Shown here: positions 22,523 through 30,543 of the stretch, one piece after another
Numbering within the stretch: the first letter of the stretch is position 1
How the letters are laid out: each line of letters begins with the position of its first letter
Origin: an uncultured Oscillospiraceae bacterium
GTDB lineage: Bacteria; Bacillota; Clostridia; Oscillospirales; Oscillospiraceae
Length of the DNA: 34,783 nucleotides
Assembly (NCBI GenBank): GCA_947625355.1
Contig: CANQOA010000020.1
Span: 1-34,783, forward strand
Direction of reading: 5' to 3'
Made by a program: the position numbers and the translations under genes
The notes under the pieces: generated by a model
The model's input: the letters and a program-made list of their open reading frames with translations, nothing else
Told to the model about the DNA's origin: nothing
The model's database searches: none

Positions 22523-23485
22523 TTGTCTGAATTCGTCTACGCCGGGACAGGCCAGAACATCCCGAAATTCTGCTTTCCCTCCCTGTACGATTTTGTGCAG
22601 CGCACCCGGGAGGAGCTCCAGAAGCCCCTTTCCCTGCCGGAATACGCCATTGCGGGAGAGGCGGAGCCCGTGAAGAAGGTCTCCGACATCATCCACGATG
22701 AGCCTTATAAGCTTCGGGACACCGTCAACATCGCTTTGGAGCAGTTCAGCAATAACTTCCAGTCGGGCAGCCTGCGGCCGGTCCCTTACCGGGAATATCC
22801 CACGCTGTACCGGGCCGCGCAGTTCACCGTCCAGACGGAAAAAAAGTTTGCGGACCTGGATGTGCTCATCCAGATCTACCGGGCCAAGTCCAAGGGGGAC
22901 CTGTACCAGGCACAGGCGATCAGCTACCTGAATAAGGCGTGGCTATTCATCTCCGAGCACCTCTTCATGCAGAGCAATACCGACATGCTGCGGGACGAGG
23001 AGATATGCTTTGTCCTGGGCCACGAGCTGGGCCACGCCCAGTGCCGCCATACGGTGATCCGCCTTCTGGCCGACAAGGACCTGGGGAGCAACGTGGAGTA
23101 CTCCGCGGACCGGGCGGGCATGATCGTATGCGCCAAACGGGCGCTCGCGCTGCACCCGGAGATGGACACCCGTCAGGCGCTGGGCCGGGCGGTGCTGTAC
23201 TGCGTGGCGGCGCTGGACAAGCTGGGTCTGGCCTACAAGGGCCATACGAACTGGAAGGATTATGACTACGACGCCCTGGAGCAGAAGCTCCAGACCTGGC
23301 TGGACGACCCGGGGAAGCTGCCGGCGGATTCGGCCACCCACCCCTGCGACGAGCGCCGGGCGCTGGCCCTTTACCACTTCAGCCAGTCGGAGATGCTCTG
23401 GCGTCTGCTGGACCTTACGCCGGAGGGCGGGCTGCTCACCGACAGCCAGCTGCGGCATTTCATGAACACACTGCTAAAAAAGTAG
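22523..23485 (+). CDS. Soluble M48-like zinc metalloprotease
   Basis: 320 residues. The zinc motif is VLGHELGHAQC (H167, E168, H171), followed by EYSADRAGM with the third ligand Glu192 and the conserved Asp196, as in M48 peptidases. Unlike HtpX or Ste24 types there is no membrane helix and no signal peptide, so it should act in the cytoplasm. Residues 1-120 are unassigned. The start is TTG at 22523, 8 nt after AGGAGG. First gene of the six-gene operon, 12 bp before the next. It may process one of the neighbouring dynamin-like proteins or a foreign protein on a signal. Confidence 0.82.
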   Translation: MSEFVYAGTGQNIPKFCFPSLYDFVQRTREELQKPLSLPEYAIAGEAEPVKKVSDIIHDEPYKLRDTVNIALEQFSNNFQSGSLRPVPYREYPTLYRAAQFTVQTEKKFADLDVLIQIYRAKSKGDLYQAQAISYLNKAWLFISEHLFMQSNTDMLRDEEICFVLGHELGHAQCRHTVIRLLADKDLGSNVEYSADRAGMIVCAKRALALHPEMDTRQALGRAVLYCVAALDKLGLAYKGHTNWKDYDYDALEQKLQTWLDDPGKLPADSATHPCDERRALALYHFSQSEMLWRLLDLTPEGGLLTDSQLRHFMNTLLKK

Positions 23486-23497
23486 GGGGGCGGAAAA

Positions 23498-25150
23498 ATG
23501 ACTGATCTTATGACCATACTGGGCTCCCTGCAGGATCAGGGTGTGGACACGTCTGCCGAGATGCTGCTCCTGCGGCAGAGGGAAAAAGCCGGGGAGCAGC
23601 CGGTCCTGCTCGTCGCCGGCGACGAGCCCGGTCAGCCGCTGGACCTGCTGAGGGGGCTTGGCATTGCGCCGCTGTGTCCGGCGGGGCAGTTCCTGCCCTA
23701 CCCTGTACAGTGCGTTTACGGAGATGCGCTGACTCTCACTGCCACGGACAGCCGCGGCGAGCGGCACCATTTCTACGATATCCCCTCCTTCCTGGCCCAC
23801 GGCGGCGGGGACGTGAAAAAGCTCACCGTCACGTCGGACGCGCCCGTCCTTCGCAGGGCGGGCCTGCGCATCATCACCGTGACGGAAGACACGCTGGCAG
23901 ACCTGGGCCGGCTGGCCGGCGACTGCTCCGGCGTGATCCTGACGCTGGACAGCTCCGCCGGAGCGCCGGAACCCGCTGTCGGCAGTCTGTGCCAGTGGCT
24001 GCGGGACGCCGCCGGCCTGGAAGGCAGCGTATGCCTGCTGCTCAATCACACGGAGACCGGCGCCGTCAACTGGATGCTGGAGTCCATGCTGGACGTGGAA
24101 CCGGTGGAAACGGTGCCCTGCGACTATACGGCGGCGCCGGGCTCGGCAAAGCATCCCGCCGGGGCGCTGGCGGCGGCGATGGACGCGCTGCCCGGCGGCG
24201 ACGCCGGCGCCTTTGGCGCGCAAGCCCAGTGTGCCGCGGCGGCCCTCGGGAAGCTGAAGGCCCGCCGCTCCCGGCTGGAGGAAGAGGCCGGTCAGAAGCG
24301 CAAGGACGCCAAGTGGTTTTATAACAGCGCGGATGTCTTCCGCGCCAAGATGCAGATAGCCTGCACGGCCATGACCATCAGCCTGAACGAGGAGCAGAAG
24401 GCGCTCCTCAACGCCAATGTCAACGGCCTGAAGGAGCGGCTGAAAGCGGAGCTGCCCGGCATGGCCGCAGAGCTGGTGGCGCAGAACGGGTCTCAGGCCA
24501 AGAGCGACGCGCTCAACCTGGCTGGGGATTATGTGGAAGCCCTGTGCAACAGCTATATGGAGTTCGCCACCCGCTATTTGGCCGACAGGCTCTTCCGCCC
24601 CCAGGCGGAGGCTGTGTTCCTGGAGGCGACGGAGGGCTACAGGACCCTTGTCCGTCAGGCGCCCATACCGGTGGCGCAGTGGACATCGGAACGGGACACG
24701 GAGATCCTCAAGACCATCCAGGTCGGCCACGTGGATCCCAAGGGCCCGCTGGCCGAGACCCTGGGCAACGTCTTCGTGCTGGCCTTCGGGCTGGCGCTGG
24801 ATGAGTATCTGGGCGGCTTTGCCTTCACCCTGGGCCGGAAGCTGGAGCAGTTCATCTCCAGTCTGGCGATCAAGGCGATACCCACAAAGGCGCTGGTGAA
24901 CCATTTTATCCGGGACCGGCTGATCCCAAAGCTGGACGATCTGATGCCGACGATGTACAAGGCCCTGGATGAGACCATCCTTCCCCAGGTCAGCAGCGAC
25001 ATCCGCGCCAGTTTCCAGGATATGATCGGGCGCAGCTGCGCCGTCTTGGAGGAACAGGGCGGCGCCCTTATCCAGCAGGCGGATGATCTGACCGGCCGGA
25101 TGCAGGCGCTGGACGACATCAGTGCGCAGCTGGAAGCGTACACACTATAA
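23498..25150 (+). CDS. Dynamin-like pseudo-GTPase (P-loop lost), unknown function
   Basis: 550 residues, not recognised by itself. Read against its two downstream neighbours it keeps the outline of a GTPase domain: PVLLVAGDEPGQPLDLLRGL (35-54) sits where they have VAVIGATSSGKSALIN. A YDIP segment takes the place of DTPG, and GVILTLDSSAG plus SVCLLLNHTE resemble the strands around G4. The P-loop lysine and serine are missing, so nucleotide hydrolysis is unlikely. The rest is long-helical (e.g. KLKARRSRLEEEAGQKRKDA), with a moderately hydrophobic stretch near 425-445 (LGNVFVLAFGLALDEYLGGF) that could touch membrane. It probably pairs with the active GTPases. The assignment to the dynamin superfamily is inference. 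Confidence 0.6.
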   Translation: MTDLMTILGSLQDQGVDTSAEMLLLRQREKAGEQPVLLVAGDEPGQPLDLLRGLGIAPLCPAGQFLPYPVQCVYGDALTLTATDSRGERHHFYDIPSFLAHGGGDVKKLTVTSDAPVLRRAGLRIITVTEDTLADLGRLAGDCSGVILTLDSSAGAPEPAVGSLCQWLRDAAGLEGSVCLLLNHTETGAVNWMLESMLDVEPVETVPCDYTAAPGSAKHPAGALAAAMDALPGGDAGAFGAQAQCAAAALGKLKARRSRLEEEAGQKRKDAKWFYNSADVFRAKMQIACTAMTISLNEEQKALLNANVNGLKERLKAELPGMAAELVAQNGSQAKSDALNLAGDYVEALCNSYMEFATRYLADRLFRPQAEAVFLEATEGYRTLVRQAPIPVAQWTSERDTEILKTIQVGHVDPKGPLAETLGNVFVLAFGLALDEYLGGFAFTLGRKLEQFISSLAIKAIPTKALVNHFIRDRLIPKLDDLMPTMYKALDETILPQVSSDIRASFQDMIGRSCAVLEEQGGALIQQADDLTGRMQALDDISAQLEAYTL

Positions 25151-25174
25151 TGATCGGAAAGAGAGGAGACAACC

Positions 25175-27313
25175 ATGGATCGCAATACAGGGGCAAACAG
25201 CCGCATGATGCTGGACGCGCGGGAGGAATTGGTCCGGGCCGCCGAGGGGCTGGCCTCCGCGGCCAATGACATGGGCGACGAGCTCAACGCCGCTGGTCTT
25301 CACCTCCTTATCCCCCGGCTCCGTCAGGGCCTGGTCCGTGTGGCCGTGATCGGCGCCACCAGCTCCGGCAAGAGCGCCCTTATCAACGCCATGCTCGGCC
25401 GTCTGGTGGTTCCGGAGAACCCCAACGTGTCCTCCCCCATCCCCGTGTGGATCGGGTACCGGGAAGGGGAGCCGGCGGTAAAGATCTATAAGTCCCCTGC
25501 CGACGCGCCGGATCAGATGCAGACAGAGGACTGTTCCATCGAAACGTTCCAGGTCCAATACTGCTATAATGCGGAGCATTTCCGGAAGCGTGACGAGGAC
25601 CACTTCAGCGATATCCGCTACGGCGCGGTGTCGGTCTCGAGCGGCTGTCTGCAAAACGGTGCCGTATTCATCGACACGCTGGGCATCGCCGCCTCCGCCA
25701 TAGACACCGCCAAGACCCACGGCGTGCTGGAGGAGGGCGTCGATCTGGTGCTGTTCGTGACGAAGAACAACTCCTTCACCAGCACAGAACGGGATTTCAT
25801 CCAGGACTACCTACTGGGCGTCCGGCCAGAAAAGCACCAGGTCTATCATCCCGTGGCGCCCCGGAACATCCTGTTCGCGGTCAATCCTTTCGGCCTGGCC
25901 GCGCCCGACCGCACCGCTGTGGAGAGCAGCATCCGGGAGGTGCTGGCGCCATGTGGCCTCGGCGATAAAGACATGGCCGCTCTCCTGCGGGACAACGTGT
26001 TTTACATCAACGCTCTGAAGGGGCGCTACGCCGCCTGCGGCTCCTATCCTTATGCGGCGCTGGCCCCGGCCGGCTCCACCGAGCGGGACAAGAAGAGCCT
26101 GGCCCGGAAGCAGGCCGACGAGGAGGACATCCTCTCCTGCGACAGCAAAGAGCAGCTGTGGAACGCCTCCGGCGTGGGCGCGCTGCTGGATGGGCTGGCG
26201 TCCCATGTGCGCCGGCAGAGCTTTGGAGCGGACTCCGCCGTCGTCCGCCGGATACGGGAGCTGTCGTCCCTGGCCGGCCAGCTGCAGTTGGCCGCCTCCA
26301 ACCGGCTCACCGCCGCCACGGCCGTCCAATCGGAGCTGAACGCCACGAAGTCCGTTCTCGCGGTCCAGGAGTCCTCTATCTCCCGGGAGAAGACGCAGAT
26401 CAGCAAGGCGGTGCAGAACCTGCAAAACGAATACATAAGCGCCATGGCGAAGGTCTACAGCGACACGGCGGAGCAGATGGAAAAGGACTGCGTCGAGCGC
26501 GCCAGGAACTATCCCATGCCCCAGGATTTCGACGTCCACTGGAATCAGTTCCGCCATCTGGACGACCAGCGCAAGCAGCAGTACCTGGAGCTGTTCCTGC
26601 CCGGGCTCAAGGACGCCATCCAGGCCCGCTGCATCGAGGTGGTGCTGAGCAAGATGGACGTCAACGACCCCGGCCTGGCCCTGGAAAAGACCCGGGGGTT
26701 CATCCAGGACACGGGCAAGAGCCTGAACGCGTATGTGCAGGGGCTGAAGGACTGCGGCGCCAATGCCCTGGGCATCCCCCTGCCCACCCAGGAGTCCATC
26801 GAGGCGCTGAACGGACAGCTGAGAAAGGACCTGGAGGACGGCGTCTCCGGCGCCATCCGGCAGAGCATCGCCGACGCCGGCAGCCGCTTCCAGCAGAAGA
26901 TGACCCGGTATATCCGCTCCATCCGATGGGGCATGCTGGGACTGTTCGATTTCCTGCCCCACGGCAAGGCGGCCTTCTGGGACCGGGTCCGGCAAAGGGT
27001 ATTCGTCCCGCTGGCGGAACAACTGGCGGAGGAGGTGGCCGTCATCGCCAAAAACGCCGACGAGCCCCAGTCCGCTCTGGCCGTGCAGATCAGCGGCAGC
27101 TTCTCCGCCATGGAGGGCACGCTGCGCGATAACCTGACCAGCCTTCTGACGCTCGTCACGCTCCGTGTGACGGAGCTGGAAGGGCAGATCGCCCGCCAGG
27201 AGCGCAAAAACGACGGCGAGCTGGCCCGCTACGAGGCCCTGAAGGAGCGCTGCCAGGCATTGATCCAGGAGCTCAACGAGTGGAGCGACCGGTTCCTGAA
27301 CATGGCCGGGTGA
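25175..27313 (+). CDS. Bacterial dynamin-like GTPase (first active copy)
   Basis: 712 residues. G1 P-loop GATSSGKS (60-67); G2 region NVSSPIPVWI; G3 FIDTLG (167-170); the G4 position reads AVNPFG, not the usual NKxD. A long helical region follows (about 340-712) with coiled-coil-like parts (e.g. QSELNATKSVLAVQESSIS), the expected stalk. There is no clear transmembrane paddle. Bacterial dynamin-like proteins bind and fuse or protect membranes and often act as adjacent unequal pairs. It starts 24 bp after the pseudo-GTPase gene and ends 10 bp before the next one. Confidence 0.82.
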   Translation: MDRNTGANSRMMLDAREELVRAAEGLASAANDMGDELNAAGLHLLIPRLRQGLVRVAVIGATSSGKSALINAMLGRLVVPENPNVSSPIPVWIGYREGEPAVKIYKSPADAPDQMQTEDCSIETFQVQYCYNAEHFRKRDEDHFSDIRYGAVSVSSGCLQNGAVFIDTLGIAASAIDTAKTHGVLEEGVDLVLFVTKNNSFTSTERDFIQDYLLGVRPEKHQVYHPVAPRNILFAVNPFGLAAPDRTAVESSIREVLAPCGLGDKDMAALLRDNVFYINALKGRYAACGSYPYAALAPAGSTERDKKSLARKQADEEDILSCDSKEQLWNASGVGALLDGLASHVRRQSFGADSAVVRRIRELSSLAGQLQLAASNRLTAATAVQSELNATKSVLAVQESSISREKTQISKAVQNLQNEYISAMAKVYSDTAEQMEKDCVERARNYPMPQDFDVHWNQFRHLDDQRKQQYLELFLPGLKDAIQARCIEVVLSKMDVNDPGLALEKTRGFIQDTGKSLNAYVQGLKDCGANALGIPLPTQESIEALNGQLRKDLEDGVSGAIRQSIADAGSRFQQKMTRYIRSIRWGMLGLFDFLPHGKAAFWDRVRQRVFVPLAEQLAEEVAVIAKNADEPQSALAVQISGSFSAMEGTLRDNLTSLLTLVTLRVTELEGQIARQERKNDGELARYEALKERCQALIQELNEWSDRFLNMAG

Positions 27314-27323
27314 GGAAACGCAT

Positions 27324-29624
27324 ATGGACGAGTTTGATGATTTCTGGTCATCCGTGGGCCTGAAGGATGACGGCCTGCCGTCGGATGAGGAGGTCCTGGA
27401 GCAGGAGCGCGCCGACGCCCGGCGCGACCGGGAATGGATCCTGGAGCAGTTTGACCAATACAGGGCTCTGACTGATAAACTGGTCCAGATCGTCACGGAC
27501 AGCCCCTTGGACGAGACACAGAAGATGGATCTTCTCTCCGCGCTGACAAAGGTGCGCTGCCGCCTTATGCAGGAGCCTGTGCGCCTGCTGGTGCTGGGCG
27601 CGTCCAGCGCCGGCAAGAGCACCCTCGTCAACGCCCTGACCGGGCGGATAGTCTCCCCCGAGGCGCAGCACAGCAGCACCCTCATCCCCGCCTGGATCCG
27701 CTCCGTGGACAAGGATCTGCACGGAGAGGTGGAATACAACATCATGAAGCGGGACATGACCACGCGATACATGGCCCGGCCCGCCTACCTGAAGATGTAC
27801 TGCCATCCCCCGGAGGATAAGAACACCAACCCGGACGACTACGCGGTCATCGCGGATGTGGAGGGCGGCTTTCTGGCGGACAGCGGACTGATGCTCCTGG
27901 ACACCCCCGGCGTGGACCAGACGGATGCCGACACTGATATGACGGTGCGGACGGCGGACCTGGGCGCGGAGATGGTACTGATGATCATCCGCAGCAACGT
28001 CTTTTCTCAGCAGGAGACGGCCCTATTCAAAAAGCTCTTCCCCGACGGGGAGCTGGACCTGGGCCTCGATATGCAAAGCGACGTGTTCTCCGTGTACAAC
28101 GTGATGCCCGGCAACCCCGACCCACCCTCCAACGTGGTCGACAGCATCCGGGAGCTGACCGACGGGAAGCTGGACACGAACGAGCGGCTGTACTCCATCG
28201 ACATGCTCCAGGAGCGGCAGCGGTTCGAGCCCTACCGCTATTACGACTGGGCCCCTCTGAATATCAGCAGCCCGGAAGAGATCCAGAAGCTGAAGGCGGA
28301 CCAGCACCGGGAAAAGCACGGCTATACCGTGGGCGCCAGACAGAGGCCCTACGGGTATGACCTGCTGAAGGACACCCCGCCCGGCCCGGAGATGAAGCGG
28401 CTGACGGATGCCCTGCGCCGCCGGGCCTGGACGCTTTACGCCAAAAAGGAGCGGACATGCACGCCTGTTCTCAGTGCGCTCAGCGACATTCTTGGGCAGA
28501 TCAAACAGGCGCTGACGAGCCAGCTCGACGAGATCAGACGGAACGCGGAAGAGGACGCCCGCAAGATAGACGGTACAGAGCTGATTTCCTACTCTCCCGA
28601 GTTTTCCGAACGGTTGGGCAAACTGAATGCCTTCGACCAGAAGTCCGAGGAGATATGCCAGCAGCAGCAAAAGCTTCTGGCGGATGTGGACAACGTCAAA
28701 AGCCGGCTGGGCGAGGCGGCGGACTACCTGAAGACCGCCGCCGGCACGAAGTTCGCCCCTGCCTCGGAGCTGTTCAAGAACGTCGACACGAGCATGTCCG
28801 CTCTGCGCAAGGACGCCCAGGGCATGGTCGACCGCCTCCGCCTCCGCGTCCGGTTTTTATCCCAGCACTGGCAGGGCAAGCTCACGGGAGAGTCGTTTCT
28901 GCTGGACGACAGCAAGGCCATTCGCCGCATCGATATACAGGACATCCTGGCCAATCTCGGGAATGACTACAACCACCTGGCGGGAAGAGTGAACGAGCTC
29001 ATCGGAGGCGGTTCCATCCGCAAGCTCGAACCAGAAAAGGCCGCGAACAGGCTGATGAAAAAATACGACAGGGATGTCTCCAAGGACCTCACCAGCAATG
29101 TAGACATCGAGGAGGCCACACGGGGCATAGGCCGCCACCCCCTGCTCGCTGACGAAAGGGCGCCGGGAGAGGACGCTGTACCGGTGGTGATGGACGACGG
29201 CCCCGGGCGGCCCCTGGCCAGCCGTGCGGAAGCCAAGATCTTTAACAGGGCCCTGCTGGCCGCTATCAACGTCCAGACCAAGGGTGCGCTCAGCCAGCTG
29301 GAAACGAAGGACCTTATCGCCTTCACCGACGGCATACGCGCCTTTGCCGACACGGTCGAGCGCAGCGGCTATATCGCGGCCATACGCGATGCTCCGTTCA
29401 AGGAGACGCTGGACGAATACCGGGAAAAGCTCGAGGAAAAGGCCGTACAGGCTGCGGCGGAGGCGTACGACGCCATCGCCGAGCAGCTATTCCAGGAGCG
29501 GTCCGGCCCCCAGCAGACCAGCCTCTGCGATCTTGCCAAAGTGTTTGATGCCGTCGTCGAGCTTCTGGTGACCCTGGCGGAGGAAAACCCAGAGGAAGAG
29601 GCAGAAGCCCTTAGCAAGGCGTGA
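27324..29624 (+). CDS. Bacterial dynamin-like GTPase (second active copy)
   Basis: 766 residues. An acidic N-terminus (1-35), then G1 LGASSAGKSTLVNALTG (P-loop 92-100), G2 Thr in SSTLIPAW (about 119) and G3 MLLDTPGVDQTDADTD (DTPG at 193-196). A degenerate G4 reads VYNVMPG. A long helical stalk follows, with coiled-coil-like segments (e.g. LTSQLDEIRRNAEEDARKI). The G motifs are closer to consensus than in the preceding protein. The unequal tandem pair recalls two-component bacterial dynamins (LeoA/LeoBC-like, Campylobacter DLP1/DLP2). The gene is 10 bp from its upstream neighbour and shares its codon use. Confidence 0.84.
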   Translation: MDEFDDFWSSVGLKDDGLPSDEEVLEQERADARRDREWILEQFDQYRALTDKLVQIVTDSPLDETQKMDLLSALTKVRCRLMQEPVRLLVLGASSAGKSTLVNALTGRIVSPEAQHSSTLIPAWIRSVDKDLHGEVEYNIMKRDMTTRYMARPAYLKMYCHPPEDKNTNPDDYAVIADVEGGFLADSGLMLLDTPGVDQTDADTDMTVRTADLGAEMVLMIIRSNVFSQQETALFKKLFPDGELDLGLDMQSDVFSVYNVMPGNPDPPSNVVDSIRELTDGKLDTNERLYSIDMLQERQRFEPYRYYDWAPLNISSPEEIQKLKADQHREKHGYTVGARQRPYGYDLLKDTPPGPEMKRLTDALRRRAWTLYAKKERTCTPVLSALSDILGQIKQALTSQLDEIRRNAEEDARKIDGTELISYSPEFSERLGKLNAFDQKSEEICQQQQKLLADVDNVKSRLGEAADYLKTAAGTKFAPASELFKNVDTSMSALRKDAQGMVDRLRLRVRFLSQHWQGKLTGESFLLDDSKAIRRIDIQDILANLGNDYNHLAGRVNELIGGGSIRKLEPEKAANRLMKKYDRDVSKDLTSNVDIEEATRGIGRHPLLADERAPGEDAVPVVMDDGPGRPLASRAEAKIFNRALLAAINVQTKGALSQLETKDLIAFTDGIRAFADTVERSGYIAAIRDAPFKETLDEYREKLEEKAVQAAAEAYDAIAEQLFQERSGPQQTSLCDLAKVFDAVVELLVTLAEENPEEEAEALSKA

Positions 29625-29678
29625 TATACAGATCCACACGCTTTTTAAACATAAGACAATACCATCGGAGGGATCGTT

Positions 29679-30539
29679 ATGGACTATGCGTACAACGCGA
29701 TGAAACAGGCCCGGGGCGGGAACGCCCTGTCCGCGGACATGAGCCCGGAGGCCTTTTCCGCCGCCGTGGGCGCGGTCTGGGACCGGGTCATCACCGCCGT
29801 GGCGGAGCGCACCGCCGGGGACAGTGTCCTTGCCGGGGCATACCGGGGCGTGCTCAACCAGGCCAGGGCCTCCACCGTGGACTTTCAGTGGCTGGGTCAG
29901 CCAAAGGGCTACGTATCCGGAGAGAGCCGCCGACAGGTCCGGCCCATCAAATATGTGCTGCCCCTGCCGGCGGCGGCGCTGCTCGTCTGGGGCGTTTTCA
30001 GCGGCCAGGTGACCCGCCGGCCCGTCACCATCGCCCTCTCAGCGGTGACGCTAGCGCTGCTTCTGGCTGGCGTCTTTCTGGCCATATCGGACGATCTGAA
30101 GGCCGGCCCGACGGGCTCTGTCCACGTGGAGCAGCGCGTCAACGTCCCGGCGGCGTGGAGCAGCCTGGAGCGCATCGCCTCGGCGGCGGACAAATATGCC
30201 GCTGCGCTGTACGCCCACATCTCCCAGTATAACAGCGCCCCGGGCACCCCGGACGGGATGGCGCTGGCGAAGGCGCTGCTGGACTGGGACTGCCAGGAGG
30301 CTCAGGTCCCGGAGGACATCCGCACGGAGCTGCGGGTGTATCTGAACGGCCAGGGCATCGAGGCGATACAGTACGCCCCCGAGCGGAGCGAGCTGTTCCA
30401 GCTCATGCCCTCCAACGGCGAGCGCACGATCCGTCCCGCCCTGGTGCGGAAGGTCAGGGGCGCTGACGGCACGGAGCAGACGGTCCTGCTGGAGCGGGGC
30501 CTTGCCTGCGTGAGATCGGAAACGATAGGGACGGTTTGA
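29679..30539 (+). CDS. Two-helix membrane protein of unknown function
   Basis: 286 residues. A helical N-terminal part (1-88) precedes two membrane helices (about 90-108, LPLPAAALLVWGVF, and 116-136, VTIALSAVTLALLLAGVFLAI). The C-terminal part (140-286) is mixed. I recognise no family. It is the only clear membrane protein of the operon, so it is the likely membrane anchor for the dynamin-like proteins and the Hsp70-like ATPase. GGAGGG lies about 8 nt before the ATG; the 54-bp gap to the previous gene is the largest in the operon. Confidence 0.72.
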   Translation: MDYAYNAMKQARGGNALSADMSPEAFSAAVGAVWDRVITAVAERTAGDSVLAGAYRGVLNQARASTVDFQWLGQPKGYVSGESRRQVRPIKYVLPLPAAALLVWGVFSGQVTRRPVTIALSAVTLALLLAGVFLAISDDLKAGPTGSVHVEQRVNVPAAWSSLERIASAADKYAAALYAHISQYNSAPGTPDGMALAKALLDWDCQEAQVPEDIRTELRVYLNGQGIEAIQYAPERSELFQLMPSNGERTIRPALVRKVRGADGTEQTVLLERGLACVRSETIGTV

Positions 30540-30543
30540 GCTT

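Noticed and set aside
25811-27772. Minus-strand open frame of 653 residues opposite the dynamin-like genes
   Set aside because: It spans the boundary between two well-supported genes, has no start signal and its composition is that of an antisense shadow.
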